Assembly: GCF_014230305.1 (NCBI RefSeq)
Contig: NZ_JACLAU010000011.1
Location: 35,078-99,077 of the forward strand
Direction of reading: 5' to 3'
Length of the DNA: 64,000 nucleotides
DNA from: Novosphingobium aerophilum
GTDB lineage: Bacteria; Pseudomonadota; Alphaproteobacteria; Sphingomonadales; Sphingomonadaceae
Below the pieces are notes generated by a model. That model had not been told where the DNA came from. It was given only the letters and a program-made list of their open reading frames with translations, and made no database searches. This document shows positions 19,479 through 36,679 of this stretch, one piece after another. Positions within the stretch are counted from its first letter, which is position 1; each line of letters starts with the position of its first letter. Both the position numbers and the translations under genes were made by a program.

Positions 19479-19857
19479 GCCTTACTCCTTCACATTGGCC
19501 GCCCGCGAACGGACGACCGGCTAGGTTGACCGGATTGCCGAAGCAGCCCGGGCGAGTCCGTTGAGGGGGAAGGAGGTGCGCACCCCGGACAATCAGGAGC
19601 AACGCGAAGCACCACGCCGCAGCGGCGGGGGGCGAAAAATCTCATTTCCCCGTCTAGGCTGGAAATTAAGCCGCGGCAGACCCGTGGCACCAACTGTCTC
19701 GGACGGATGACCGGCGGGACGAATCCCGGTCGGTCGGGGCGGGCCACTACGCGGGCAGGCGGCAGGAGTCAAGGAAGCCGCGCCCCGCAGACCCCCTAAC
19801 GGTTTGTTAACCGCGTTCTGGCACCTCGGCAGGCACCGCCACGAGGGGCCCCATGCC
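19479..19857. other. rplJ leader and divergent promoter region
   Basis: No gene is seen in these 379 bases. On the minus strand TTGACT (19772-19767) and TAGTGG (19749-19744) form a moderate promoter for rplJ with 17-base spacing, leaving a leader of about 265 bases, long enough for an L10-binding regulatory structure. On the plus strand an inverted GGTTTGTTAACC at 19801 lies before the methyltransferase gene. Confidence 0.45.
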
Positions 19858-20490
19858 ATGACCACGACGACCCTGACCAAGCAGCCGGCCTGGCTCCGCC
19901 CTGCCGTGCTCGACCGCGCCGAACAGGTGCTGGTCGTGCTGCTGTGGATCGTGCTCGCCTCGCGGGTGGAGGTTTCCAGCAACCCGTGGAGCGTGCTGCT
20001 GCTGATCTCGGAAACCGCGGTGGCGGTGTTCACGCTGATCCGGCGGCCGACCGAGAAGCTGTCCATGGCGCTGGGCGACTGGCTGCTGGCGATGACCGCG
20101 ACCTGCGCCGGCCTGCTGGTCCTGCCGGGCGTGCCGCCGCTGCCGCTGCTGGTTCCGCTCGGCGTGTTCCTGGCTGTGGTCGGCAACGGCATCCAGGCCT
20201 GGGCCAAGCTGACCCTGCGCCGCTCGTTCGGGGTCGCCCCGGCCAATCGCGGAATCAAGATTTCGGGTCCCTACCGCTTCGTGCGGCATCCGATGTACGC
20301 CGGTTACGCCCTGGTCCACATGGCGGTGATGATCCTGATGTTCCACCCGATGAACATCGTCATCTATGCGATCGGCTGGTGGGCCCAGATCCTGCGCCTG
20401 CTGGCCGAGGAGCGGCTGCTGAGCCAGGACCCGGCCTATGCCGAATACATGCAGGTGGTGCGCTGGCGGCTGATCCCCGGACTGTTCTGA
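19858..20490 (+). CDS. Isoprenylcysteine carboxyl methyltransferase-like membrane protein
   Basis: A 210-residue protein from the ATG at 19858 (GAGGGG upstream). It has four or five predicted membrane helices and the ICMT/phospholipid methyltransferase signature ISGPYRFVRHPMYAGYAL, then a C-terminal EERLLSQDPAYAEYMQ, where SAM and acceptor residues lie in the family. Bacterial members methylate lipids or unknown membrane substrates; the substrate here cannot be told. It is divergent from rplJ. Confidence 0.8.
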   Translation: MTTTTLTKQPAWLRPAVLDRAEQVLVVLLWIVLASRVEVSSNPWSVLLLISETAVAVFTLIRRPTEKLSMALGDWLLAMTATCAGLLVLPGVPPLPLLVPLGVFLAVVGNGIQAWAKLTLRRSFGVAPANRGIKISGPYRFVRHPMYAGYALVHMAVMILMFHPMNIVIYAIGWWAQILRLLAEERLLSQDPAYAEYMQVVRWRLIPGLF

Positions 20491-20520
20491 TCGGCCCTGC
20501 CGCGGGCAAAAGGGCGCGGC

Positions 20521-20922
20521 TCAGGCCGGGCTTGCGGCCAGCCGGCGCCAGACCAGGTCCCAGGGGATCAGCGCCATGAAGGGCAGGATCAGGCCGACGG
20601 CGAACAGCGTCTCGGCCATGTCGGCCGACAGCGGACCGGCGCGCCAGGCGGGCCAGGCGATCCGGACTAGCCAGATCAGCTTCCACAGGACTTCGAACAG
20701 CAGCACCGGCAGCATGGCGAGCGGGCGGAACAGGCCGACCAGCGAGAGCAGCGACAGCGCCGCGAGCATGGCGTTGACCACTCCGGCCGACAGCGGCCAG
20801 GTCCGCTCGGGATCGAGCAGGTCCGGCCACAGCGTGGCGGCCATGCCGACAACGATGATCAGGTAGGCCAGCCGCAGCAGGGCCAGGCGCCAGCGCGGCA
20901 GCGGGAAGGGAACCGCGGTCAC
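20521..20922 (-). CDS. Small four-helix membrane protein of unknown function
   Basis: A 133-residue hydrophobic protein with about four predicted membrane helices ([74 protein letters not shown]). I do not recognise the family with certainty. Its ATG overlaps the stop of the upstream XRE regulator gene (ATGA), so it is the last gene of the DUF2975/XRE operon and is probably controlled with it. Confidence 0.75.
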   Translation of the reverse strand: MTAVPFPLPRWRLALLRLAYLIIVVGMAATLWPDLLDPERTWPLSAGVVNAMLAALSLLSLVGLFRPLAMLPVLLFEVLWKLIWLVRIAWPAWRAGPLSADMAETLFAVGLILPFMALIPWDLVWRRLAASPA

Positions 20923-21134
20923 GACCGCGGCTCCGCATCATAGCCCAGCAGGTCGCCCGGCTGGCAGTCCAGCACCTGGCAGATCGCCTCGAGGGTCGAG
21001 AAGCGGATCGCCTTGGCCTTGCCGGTCTTGAGGATCGAGAGGTTGGCCAGGGTGATGTCCACCCGCTCGGCCAGTTCGGTCAGCGTCATGCGGCGCTGGT
21101 AAAGCAGCTCGTCGAGCTTGACGGTCACCGGCAT
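20919..21134 (-). CDS. Small XRE (Cro/CI-type) HTH regulator
   Basis: A 71-residue single-domain repressor: [19 protein letters not shown], the recognition region [19 protein letters not shown], and [18 protein letters not shown], typical of the YozG-like group. These often partner with DUF2975 membrane proteins as here. The ATG overlaps the DUF2975 stop (TGATG). It probably represses its own operon; the AT-rich palindrome upstream of the operon is a candidate operator. Confidence 0.9.
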   Translation of the reverse strand: MPVTVKLDELLYQRRMTLTELAERVDITLANLSILKTGKAKAIRFSTLEAICQVLDCQPGDLLGYDAEPRS

Positions 21135-21655
21135 CACACGGTTCCTTCCACTTCGTCGCGCAGGCGCGTGCCTTCGCGGAACACCCGGGCGAGGATGAAC
21201 AGGACCAGGGCGAGCAGCAGGCCGTCGATGTCATGGCCCGCGTCGGTGTGCAGGTGCTCGGTGACGCTTTCCAGCCAGCGCAGGATCGAAACCAGCGGGA
21301 TGGAGGCCACGTTCACCGCCACCACGATCCAGCCCATCGCGCTGAGACGGCGGGCATTGGCCGGAATGAACGGATCGCCCTCGCCCACCGTCCCGACGAT
21401 CCGGGCCATGTGGCGAAAGAACAGGAAGCCCAGCGCGGTGCAGAGGGCGACCAGGGCCATGATCGCGACCAGCGCGCCCAACGCCTCGGCCGGGGCTCCG
21501 TCGGCCGCCAGTTGGGCCAGCACCGCATCACGGTAGATGACGATGGCCGGGGCCGCGATGAGGGTGGCGACACTGGCCACCGCCATGGCGCCCATCGCGA
21601 TGAACAGGACGATACGCGCCGCGGCGAGCAGGGGGTCTTTGGGTTTAAGGGACAT
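21134..21655 (-). CDS. DUF2975 family membrane protein
   Basis: A 173-residue protein with four predicted membrane helices, a cytoplasmic stretch GEGDPFIPANARRLSAMGW, which is the most conserved part of the DUF2975 family, and ILARVFREGTRLRDEVEGTV at the C-terminus. The family's function is unknown; it is almost always encoded beside a short XRE regulator. GAGGAGAA precedes the ATG. It lies 22 bases after a 39-codon membrane peptide gene. Confidence 0.88.
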   Translation of the reverse strand: MSLKPKDPLLAAARIVLFIAMGAMAVASVATLIAAPAIVIYRDAVLAQLAADGAPAEALGALVAIMALVALCTALGFLFFRHMARIVGTVGEGDPFIPANARRLSAMGWIVVAVNVASIPLVSILRWLESVTEHLHTDAGHDIDGLLLALVLFILARVFREGTRLRDEVEGTV

Positions 21656-21677
21656 GGGGGTTCTCCTCGAAAGGGGC

Positions 21678-21797
21678 TCAGGCCACCGGGGCGGCCGTGG
21701 CCGGGCGCAGCACCACGTGAACCTCGAGGGTCAGCGCGGGGCTCCACAGGAGGGCGACAACAAGCAGCACGGCAAGCGTGGCGCGACGGGCGGTCAT
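21678..21797 (-). CDS. 39-residue single-span membrane peptide
   Basis: A short ORF starting with ATG whose first base is 21797, preceded by a strong GGAGAA five bases away. It encodes MTARRATLAVLLVVALLWSP then ALTLEVHVVLRPATAAPVA. A basic N-terminus plus one hydrophobic segment indicate a membrane-anchored or secreted peptide. It is the first cistron before DUF2975 and the XRE regulator, on the same strand. Its size puts it below usual gene-calling limits; no family recognised. Confidence 0.6.
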   Translation of the reverse strand: MTARRATLAVLLVVALLWSPALTLEVHVVLRPATAAPVA

Positions 21798-21821
21798 TGG
21801 TTGTTCTCCGATATGCGTCAT

Positions 21822-21834
21822 ATTGATATTCAAT
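21822..21834 (-). promoter_or_regulatory. AT-rich palindrome upstream of the DUF2975/XRE operon
   Basis: ATTGA-TAT-TCAAT lies 25 bases before the first start codon of the operon, within a conspicuously AT-rich island (about 21820-21880) that also contains CAATCAATAATATTG. It is a plausible promoter/operator for the XRE repressor. Confidence 0.4.
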
Positions 21835-21973
21835 AATCCGAGTCGGCCTTATCGTCAATCAATAATATTGTTTTTCGATATGGCGACGCGATGGTTGGCC
21901 GAACCGGCGGCAAACCGCGGGGTTGCGAACACCATCGCGGGTTGCAATGGATCGCGCCGGAGGTGCCCTGCCC

Positions 21974-22441
21974 ATGAATGCCACCCTTGCCGCGTCCGCC
22001 TGGCAGCTCGCCCAGATCAACATCGGCCGCCTGCTGGCCCCCGAGGGCGACCCGCGCGTCGCCCCGTTCTTCGCCGCGCTCGACCGGGTCAACGCCCTCG
22101 CCGATGCCGCCCCGGGCTTCGTCTGGCGGCTCCAGACCGAGGACGGCAACGCCACCGCGCTGCAGCCCACCCCGGACCCGCTGCTGATCGTGAACCTGTC
22201 GGTCTGGGCCGACGCCGATGCGCTCCACGCCTATGTCTACCAGAGCGGCCACGCGGCCGAGCTGGGCCGGCGGCGCGAGTACTTCGAGCGGTTCGAGGGC
22301 GCCTATCACGCGCTGTGGTGGGTTCCCGCCGGGCACCAGCCGACGATCGAGGAGGGACTGTCGCGCCTCTGGCTGCTCGACCGCTATGGGCCGTGCCCGC
22401 AGGCCTTCACCTTCAAGACGCGGTTTCCGTCGCCGGAGTGA
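21974..22441 (+). CDS. DUF3291 domain protein
   Basis: A 155-residue protein from the ATG at 21974, chosen because GGAGGTG sits ten bases upstream. QLAQINIGRLLAP, PGFVWRLQTEDG, LLIVNLSVWADADALHAYVY and the WWVPAGHQPTIEEGLSRL block are characteristic of DUF3291, a dimeric alpha/beta-barrel family related to antibiotic-biosynthesis-monooxygenase folds. The catalytic role is unknown. It is divergent from the DUF2975 operon. Confidence 0.85.
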   Translation: MNATLAASAWQLAQINIGRLLAPEGDPRVAPFFAALDRVNALADAAPGFVWRLQTEDGNATALQPTPDPLLIVNLSVWADADALHAYVYQSGHAAELGRRREYFERFEGAYHALWWVPAGHQPTIEEGLSRLWLLDRYGPCPQAFTFKTRFPSPE

Positions 22442-22476
22442 GGGAATCTCCCCAAGGGGAGGGCTTGCCGCGTGGG

Positions 22477-22617
22477 CTTCGACAAGCTCAGCCTGAGCGG
22501 CTGTGGGTGTGCCTGAGCGGGTGTGGGTGTGCCTGTGCCTGTGCCTGAGCGTTTGGGTTCCCGGCCCGGGACCGCGGGCCCATTCACCAAATCCCGCTCG
22601 GCCTGAGCGTGTCGAAG
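22477..22617. repeat. Inverted repeat with an internal GTGTGGGTGTGCC tandem
   Basis: The left arm CTTCGACAAGCTCAGCCTGA(GCGG) and the right arm ending GCCTGAGCGTGTCGAAG are imperfect complements. Between the arms, two copies of a GAGCGG-C/G-TGTGGGTGTGCCT unit and three CTGTGC-like units occur at about 22494-22550. This is a dispersed-repeat type distinct from the GTCATCCTGAAC family. Confidence 0.65.
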
Positions 22618-22657
22618 GCCACGCGCCTACTCCGCCCCCCCAGTTTCCCCCAAATCC

Positions 22658-22685
22658 TTGACTTCGCGGCGCCTTCCCCTATATC
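22658..22685 (+). promoter_or_regulatory. Sigma-70-type promoter for rpoBC
   Basis: TTGACT, a 16-base GC-rich spacer and TATATC form a strong vegetative promoter. CTTGAC...TATAT is a pattern I associate with alphaproteobacterial housekeeping promoters. Transcription would start near 22691, about 230 bases before rpoB. Confidence 0.65.
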
Positions 22686-22919
22686 GCGCCTTCGCCCGAC
22701 GCTTCGAGCAAGGCGGCCCATGCGCGGGGGCTGGCCCAGGAAGGAAGCGGAAAACCGGGCTTTCATGCGTGACGCGAACCGGTTCGGACAGCCGATCCCG
22801 TGAGGGATGGGGCGCGTCCGACCGATTCGCGTCGGCATGGCCACCGCCGCGCGTGGCGTGATTTTTTCGCCGGGCGGACCCTTCCCCCGGTGCTGAGCGA
22901 AGAGGCGAGACACTCCTCC

Positions 22920-27092
<4,173 letters not shown>

Positions 27093-27163
27093 CAGGAGCG
27101 GGCGGCGCCCCTGGCGCCGCCCCGCCCTCGCCTCACCAGTTTGACCCCTAGAGGGACCAAGAC

Positions 27164-31441
<4,278 letters not shown>

Positions 31442-31467
31442 GTCTTTCAGCCTAGGTGACACAGAAG

Positions 31468-31499
31468 GCCCCGCCGGAGCGATCCGGCGGGGCTTTTCG
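31468..31499 (+). terminator. Intrinsic terminator of rpoBC
   Basis: GCCCCGCCGG-AGCGAT-CCGGCGGGGC followed by TTTTCGTT, 27 bases after the rpoC stop codon. Confidence 0.9.
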
Positions 31500-31617
31500 T
31501 TGGGCGCTCCTGCCCGCTGGGACAGGGCCGGGGCGGAGCGGAATTGCCCCCTTGGCGCGGTCGGGACGATCGGGCATCGTCGCGGTTCAGCAACAACGCC
31601 CCAGGGGAGCAATCAGC

Positions 31618-33072
31618 ATGAAGCAAGCGAAGCGCAGCATGGCCGGAGCCGTTTCCGGGCTGGTGATGGCCGGCCTGTTGAGCACGGCCGCGACGGCCCA
31701 GCCGGCTTCGGCGCCCGGGGCCCCCGCCCCCGTCCTCGCCCCCGATCTCGCCACCTTCCGGGCCCTGTTCCAGGACATGGTCGAGACCGACACCTCGATC
31801 ACCACCGGATCGTGCACCCTGCTGGCCGACAAGGTTGAGGCTCACCTGCGCGGCGCTGGCTTCGGCGATGCCGAGATCTTCCGTTTCGCCGTGCCGGAAG
31901 CGCCGAAGGAGGGCGGGATCGTCGTCACCCTGCCCGGCACGTCCAAGACGCTGAAGCCGATGCTGCTGCTGGGCCACCTCGACGTGGTCGTGGCCAAGCG
32001 CGAGGACTGGACCCGCGATCCCTACAAGCTGATCGAGGAAAACGGCTACTTCTATGGCCGCGGCACCGCCGACATGAAGGCGATGGACGCGATCTGGGTC
32101 GATATGCTGGCCCGCTTCCGCAAGGAGGGCACCAAGCTGCCCCGCACGATCAAGCTGGCGCTGACCTGCGGCGAGGAAACCTCCACCGCGTTCAACGGCG
32201 CCCGCTGGCTGGCGCAGAACAAGCCTGACCTCATCAGCGCCGAATTCGCGCTCAACGAAGGTGGCGGCGGGCGGACCGACGGCAAGGGCACGGTGGTTGT
32301 GCAGAACCTCCACGTGGGCGAGAAGGTCGTGGCCAATTTCCGGATCGAGGCGACCAATCCGGGTGGCCACTCCTCGGCCCCGGTCAAGGACAACGCGATC
32401 TACGAGCTGTCCGATGCCATGGTGAAGCTGCGCGAGTTCGACTTCCCGGTCATGCTCAACGACACCACCCGCGCCTTCTTCAGCCAGGCCGGCAAGGCGC
32501 GCGGCGACGAGATGGGCAAGGCGATGGAAGCGATCGCCGCCAACCCGGGCGACAAGGCGGCCGAAGCGCTGCTCAACACCGACAAGTCCTTCCACTCGAT
32601 GCTGCGCACCACCTGCGTCGCGACCCTGGTCAGCGCCGGCCACGCCAACAATGCCCTGCCCCAGCGCGCCACGGCCAACGTCAACTGCCGGATCTTCCCC
32701 GGCGTGGCGATCGAGGACGTGCGCAAGGACCTGGAACGCGTGATCGCCGACCCGCGCATGACCGTGACCCTGGCCGACGACCGCGGCCCTCCGGGCACGC
32801 CGCCGCCGCTCGATCCCAAGATCGTCGGCCCGGCGCAGAAGCTGGCCGCCAAGTACTATCCCAAGGCGCCGCTGGTGCCGTTCCTGTCGACCGGCGCGAC
32901 CGACGGGATCTATCTCTCGGCGATCGGCATCCCGTCCTACGGCCCGCCGGGCGTGGTGGGCGATCCGGATGGCAATGGCACCCACGGCCTGAATGAACGG
33001 ATCGGCGTCCAGGGCGTCTACACCGCACGGTCGATGCTGACCGAGCTGGTCAAGGCCTACGCCAGCAAGTAG
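31618..33072 (+). CDS. Secreted M20 family metallopeptidase
   Basis: A 484-residue protein from the ATG at 31618 (AGGGGAG upstream) with a signal peptide ending near ATA-QP. It has the M20 di-zinc signatures: LLLGHLDVV (His and Asp), GRGTADMK (bridging Asp), TCGEETST (catalytic Glu) and a C-terminal GNGTHGLNERI His. The inserted dimerisation domain spans about residues 230-350 (TNPGGHSSAPVKDNAIYEL). It cleaves peptides or N-acyl amino acids in the periplasm; the substrate is not evident. The start is chosen to give the signal sequence, though the frame is open from 31456. Confidence 0.87.
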   Translation: MKQAKRSMAGAVSGLVMAGLLSTAATAQPASAPGAPAPVLAPDLATFRALFQDMVETDTSITTGSCTLLADKVEAHLRGAGFGDAEIFRFAVPEAPKEGGIVVTLPGTSKTLKPMLLLGHLDVVVAKREDWTRDPYKLIEENGYFYGRGTADMKAMDAIWVDMLARFRKEGTKLPRTIKLALTCGEETSTAFNGARWLAQNKPDLISAEFALNEGGGGRTDGKGTVVVQNLHVGEKVVANFRIEATNPGGHSSAPVKDNAIYELSDAMVKLREFDFPVMLNDTTRAFFSQAGKARGDEMGKAMEAIAANPGDKAAEALLNTDKSFHSMLRTTCVATLVSAGHANNALPQRATANVNCRIFPGVAIEDVRKDLERVIADPRMTVTLADDRGPPGTPPPLDPKIVGPAQKLAAKYYPKAPLVPFLSTGATDGIYLSAIGIPSYGPPGVVGDPDGNGTHGLNERIGVQGVYTARSMLTELVKAYASK

Positions 33073-33114
33073 GGGCGGGCAGCCGACCCACAAGCCCTCG
33101 CGTCTGCCTTCCTC

Positions 33115-33249
33115 GTCATCCTGAACTTGTTTCAGGATCCATCGCGCCCCTTGACCCAAGTGGAGCGATGGTGCGGAGCGAAGGCAGACGCGTCGGTCAG
33201 GACTCCGCGACCGGCGGCAGGATGGATCCTGAAACAGGTTCAGGATGAC
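33115..33249. repeat. Intergenic hairpin repeat (GTCATCCTGAAC family)
   Basis: The left arm GTCATCCTGAACTTGTTTCA(GGATCCAT) and the right arm (ATGGATCC)TGAAACAGGTTCAGGATGAC are nearly perfect complements separated by about 75 bases. It lies between the M20 peptidase and nadE. Confidence 0.85.
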
Positions 33250-33338
33250 GGTTTTCGGCGCGGGCACATCGCCCCATCAACGGGGCCTGCCCCCGCAACC
33301 CGATTGCCCCCCGACCATTGCCTACCTAAGGAAGGTGC

Positions 33339-34994
33339 ATGGTCGATACGCTTTCCATCACGCTTGCCCAGCTCAACCAGGTGGTCGGCGATCTTGCCGG
33401 CAATGCCGCCGCCATGCTCGCCGCGCGCGAGCGGGCGCGGGGGACCGACCTGATCGTCTTTCCCGAACTGCACCTGATCGGCTATCCGCCCGAGGACCTG
33501 ATCCTCAAGCCCGCGCTGATCGAGCGCGCCGCGGCCGAGCTGCAGAGGCTGGCGGCGGCCACGGCGGATGGCGGCCCGGCCATGCTGGTGGGATCGGTCT
33601 TCGTCCGCGACGGGGCGCTGCACAACGGCGTCGCCCTGCTGGACCAGGGCAAGATCGCGGCGGTGCGGTTCAAGCATGAGCTGCCCAATTACGGCACCTT
33701 CGACGAGGTGCGCCTGTTCCAGCCAGGCCCCCTGCCCGAACCGATCGTGTTCCGCGGGGTGATGATCGGGGTGCCGATCTGCGAGGACATCTGGCAGCCC
33801 GACGTGTGCCGCCACCTGGCCGATTTCGGCGCCGAGCTGCTGATCGTGCCCAACGGCAGCCCTTACGAGATCGACAAGGACACGCTGCGGATCGACGGCG
33901 TGGCCAAGCTGCGCGCGGTCGATACCCGGTTGCCGCTGGCCTATCTCAACCGGGTCGGCGGGCAGGACGAGCTGGTGTTCGACGGCGCCAGCTTCGTCAT
34001 CAACGGCGATGGCAGCCTGGCGGTGCAACTGGCCGACTGGGAAGAGCAGGTGGTCGAGACCCGCTGGACCCGCACCGCCACCGGCTGGCGCTGTGACCGG
34101 GGCGAGGTGGCGAAACTGGCCGACCACCCCGAGGATATCTACTGCGCCATGGTGCTGGCGCTGCGTGACTATGTGGACCGCAACCGCTTCCCCGGGGTGG
34201 TGCTGGGCCTGTCGGGCGGGATCGACAGCGCGATCTGCGCGGCGATCGCCGCCGATGCGCTGGGGCCCGAGCGGGTCTGGGCGGTGATGCTGCCCAGCCG
34301 CTTCACCAGCCAGGAGAGCCTGGACGACGCGACCGAATGCGCCCGGCTGATCGGCTGCCGCTATGACACGGTGCCGATTGGCCCGGCGGTGGAGGCCTTC
34401 ACCGGCATGCTCGCCCCGGTCTTCGCGGGCCGGGCGCCGGACCTGGCCGAGGAGAACCTGCAGAGCCGCATCCGCGGGGTGACGCTGATGGGCCTGTCCA
34501 ACAAGTTCGGGCCGATGCTGCTGACCACCGGCAACAAGAGCGAGATGAGCGTCGGCTATGCCACGATCTATGGCGACATGGCCGGCGGCTACAACCCGCT
34601 GAAGGACGCCTACAAGACCACGGTCTTCGCAATCGCGCGCTGGCGCAACGCGCACCGCCCGAAGATTGGGCTGGGGCCGGAGGGCCCGGTGATGCCGGAC
34701 AACATCATCACCAAGCCGCCCACCGCCGAGCTGCGCGAGAACCAGAAGGATTCGGATTCGCTGCCGCCCTACGACGAGCTCGACGCGATCCTGCTCGGCC
34801 TGGTCGAGCACGAAAAGAGCGTGGCCCAACTGGTGAGCGAGGGCTTCACCCATGACACGGTGGCGCGGATCGAACGCCTGCTCAACCTGGCCGAATACAA
34901 GCGCCGCCAGGCCCCGCCCGGAGTGAAGCTGGGCAGCCGCAACTTCGGCCGCGACCGGCGCTATCCGATCACCCATTCCTTCCGGAGCGCGTGA
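33339..34994 (+). CDS. nadE: Glutamine-dependent NAD+ synthetase
   Basis: A 551-residue two-domain enzyme that amidates nicotinate adenine dinucleotide with ammonia from glutamine. The N-terminal nitrilase-type glutaminase has the Glu-Lys-Cys triad in VFPELHLIGYPPEDL, RFKHELPNYGTFDE and GVPICEDIW. The C-terminal synthetase has the P-loop LGLSGGIDSA and the TTGNKSEMSVGYATIYGDMA block. The length is normal for the long NadE type. It stands alone downstream of a hairpin repeat. Confidence 0.96.
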   Translation: MVDTLSITLAQLNQVVGDLAGNAAAMLAARERARGTDLIVFPELHLIGYPPEDLILKPALIERAAAELQRLAAATADGGPAMLVGSVFVRDGALHNGVALLDQGKIAAVRFKHELPNYGTFDEVRLFQPGPLPEPIVFRGVMIGVPICEDIWQPDVCRHLADFGAELLIVPNGSPYEIDKDTLRIDGVAKLRAVDTRLPLAYLNRVGGQDELVFDGASFVINGDGSLAVQLADWEEQVVETRWTRTATGWRCDRGEVAKLADHPEDIYCAMVLALRDYVDRNRFPGVVLGLSGGIDSAICAAIAADALGPERVWAVMLPSRFTSQESLDDATECARLIGCRYDTVPIGPAVEAFTGMLAPVFAGRAPDLAEENLQSRIRGVTLMGLSNKFGPMLLTTGNKSEMSVGYATIYGDMAGGYNPLKDAYKTTVFAIARWRNAHRPKIGLGPEGPVMPDNIITKPPTAELRENQKDSDSLPPYDELDAILLGLVEHEKSVAQLVSEGFTHDTVARIERLLNLAEYKRRQAPPGVKLGSRNFGRDRRYPITHSFRSA

Positions 34995-35030
34995 AGGCCC
35001 GGCAAGTCGGACCATGATGGCCATTGGTTC

Positions 35031-35258
35031 GTGTATTCGCGATCAGCAGGTCGCTTCTCCGCTGCACCTCTCAACTGGAAGGGTTGGGTGGCTTTGATCG
35101 TGACTTTAGGCGTGACAATCGCCGGTGGAAGGATCGTCAGTTCATTTGTGGTCAGATGGGGTCCAATCGCTCACCTGGTCGGACTTGCAGCGGTGATCCT
35201 GTCGGGTGGGTTCGTGATTGTTCGACTGGTGCTCGCGAAAGGTAAGGCGGCACACTGA
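35031..35258 (+). CDS. Small membrane protein, possible
   Basis: A 75-residue ORF from a GTG at 35031: RSAGRFSAAPLNWKGWVALI leads into two hydrophobic segments (VTLGVTIAGGRIVSSFVV and AHLVGLAAVILSGGFVIVRLVL). The NWKGW motif followed by membrane helices looks like real protein. The stretch is visibly less GC-rich than its neighbours, and codon use differs. No strong ribosome site is seen, so the start is uncertain. No family recognised. Confidence 0.5.
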   Translation: MYSRSAGRFSAAPLNWKGWVALIVTLGVTIAGGRIVSSFVVRWGPIAHLVGLAAVILSGGFVIVRLVLAKGKAAH

Positions 35259-35329
35259 CAGGGTCCGCATTGCGGCAGGACCAAAGCACGCGCTAGCCTT
35301 GGCCGAGCCAGCGCGGTAGGGCGCTGGGC

Positions 35330-36655
35330 ATGACCACTGTCACCCGTTTCGCCCCCTCGCCCACCGGGCTGCTGCATGTCGGCAACATCCGCACCGCCCT
35401 GCACAACTGGCTGCTCGCCAGGCGCGCGGGCGGGCGTTTCCTGCTGCGGATCGACGACACCGATGCCGAGCGCAGCCGCGAGGACTATGTCACCGCGATC
35501 CGCGCCGATCTGGCGTGGCTGGGGCTGGAGCCCGATGGCGAGGAGCGCCAGTCCCTGCGGTTTGCGCTGTATGAGCGCGAGTTCGCCCGGCTGGTCGCGG
35601 CGGGGCGGGTCTATCGCTGCTATGAGACCGCGCAGGAGCTGGAGCTGAAGCGCAAGGTCCGGTTGGGGCGCGGGCTGCCGCCGGTCTATGACCGTGCCGC
35701 GCTCGACCTGACCGAGGCCGACCATGCCGCGAAGGCGGACGCGGGCGAGGCGCCGCACTGGCGCTTCCGGCTCGACCACGACGAGCCGATCGTCTGGGAC
35801 GACGGCATCCGCGGACCCCAGCGGTTCGATCCGGCCCAGTTGTCCGACCCGGTGGTGCGCCGCGCCGACGGATCGTGGCTCTACATGCTGCCCTCGGTGA
35901 TCGACGATATCGCGATGGGGATCACCCAGGTGCTGCGCGGCGAGGATCACGTCAGCAATACCGCGGTCCAGGCCCAGATGTTCACCGCGCTGGGCGCGAC
36001 ACCTCCGGCCTTCGCGCACGAGGCGCTGCTGGTGGGGAGCGAGGGCAAGCTGTCGAAGCGGCTAGGCTCGCTGGGGATCGCCGAGCTGCGCGAGGCCGGG
36101 ATCGAACCCGAGGCGCTGGTCGCGCTGCTCGCCCGGCTGGGCACGTCGCAGCCGGTCGAGCCGATTGCCGACCGGGCGGCGCTGGCGGCCACCTTCGATC
36201 TCGCCCACTTCGGCCGCGCCCCGGCGCGCTTCGACGAGGCCGAGCTGCACCGGCTGAACGCCCAGATCGTCCACCAGTTGCCCTATGCCCGCGTGGCGCA
36301 CCTGCTGCCGGACGGCATGGGCGTGGCCGCGTGGGAGGCGATCCGGCCAAATCTGGCGCACATCGGTGAGGCGGGCGACTGGTGGCAGGTGGTCACGGGG
36401 CCGGTGCCCACGCCCGAGCTGGCGGACGAGGACCAAGCCTTCGTGGCCGGAGCCGCGACCACTCTGGCGGGGCTGGACTGGAACGCCGACATCTGGAAGG
36501 CGCTGACCGGCGCACTCAAGGAGGCGACCGGACGCAAGGGCAAGGCCCTGTTCCTCCCCCTGCGCCTCGCGCTCACCGGCCGCGAGCATGGCCCCGACAT
36601 GGCCGCGCTGCTGCCGCTGATCGGGCGCGAGGAAGCCCTGCGCCGATTGGGGTAG
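35330..36655 (+). CDS. gltX: Glutamyl-tRNA synthetase
   Basis: A 441-residue class I synthetase. The HIGH motif appears as APSPTGLLHVGN, LRIDDTDAERSREDY follows, and KMSKS appears as GKLSKR. The C-terminal anticodon-binding part is compact, as in bacterial GltX of the shorter type; alphaproteobacteria often carry two gltX paralogues, and this could be either. It charges tRNA-Glu and possibly tRNA-Gln in organisms using GatCAB. A hairpin repeat begins 24 bases after the stop codon. Confidence 0.95.
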   Translation: MTTVTRFAPSPTGLLHVGNIRTALHNWLLARRAGGRFLLRIDDTDAERSREDYVTAIRADLAWLGLEPDGEERQSLRFALYEREFARLVAAGRVYRCYETAQELELKRKVRLGRGLPPVYDRAALDLTEADHAAKADAGEAPHWRFRLDHDEPIVWDDGIRGPQRFDPAQLSDPVVRRADGSWLYMLPSVIDDIAMGITQVLRGEDHVSNTAVQAQMFTALGATPPAFAHEALLVGSEGKLSKRLGSLGIAELREAGIEPEALVALLARLGTSQPVEPIADRAALAATFDLAHFGRAPARFDEAELHRLNAQIVHQLPYARVAHLLPDGMGVAAWEAIRPNLAHIGEAGDWWQVVTGPVPTPELADEDQAFVAGAATTLAGLDWNADIWKALTGALKEATGRKGKALFLPLRLALTGREHGPDMAALLPLIGREEALRRLG

Positions 36656-36679
36656 GCTCGACCCTGACCCCCCCCGGTC

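Larger units (their letters stand above)
22442..22919. other. rpoB upstream region with repeats
   Basis: 478 bases without a convincing gene. It contains an inverted repeat of CTTCGACAAGCTCAGCCTGA type (22477-22617), a run of GTGTGGGTGTGCC/CTGTGC units between its arms, and the rpoB promoter at 22658-22685, leaving a leader of about 230 bases before rpoB. Confidence 0.6.

Noticed and set aside
22494..22550. CRISPR-like array
   Set aside because: Units are too short (under 20 bases), contiguous and without spacers; no cas genes are present.
35024..35245. Alternative TTG-started ORF overlapping the small membrane ORF
   Set aside because: Its translation is Arg/Asp-rich without hydrophobic pattern; the overlapping frame has clear membrane helices.
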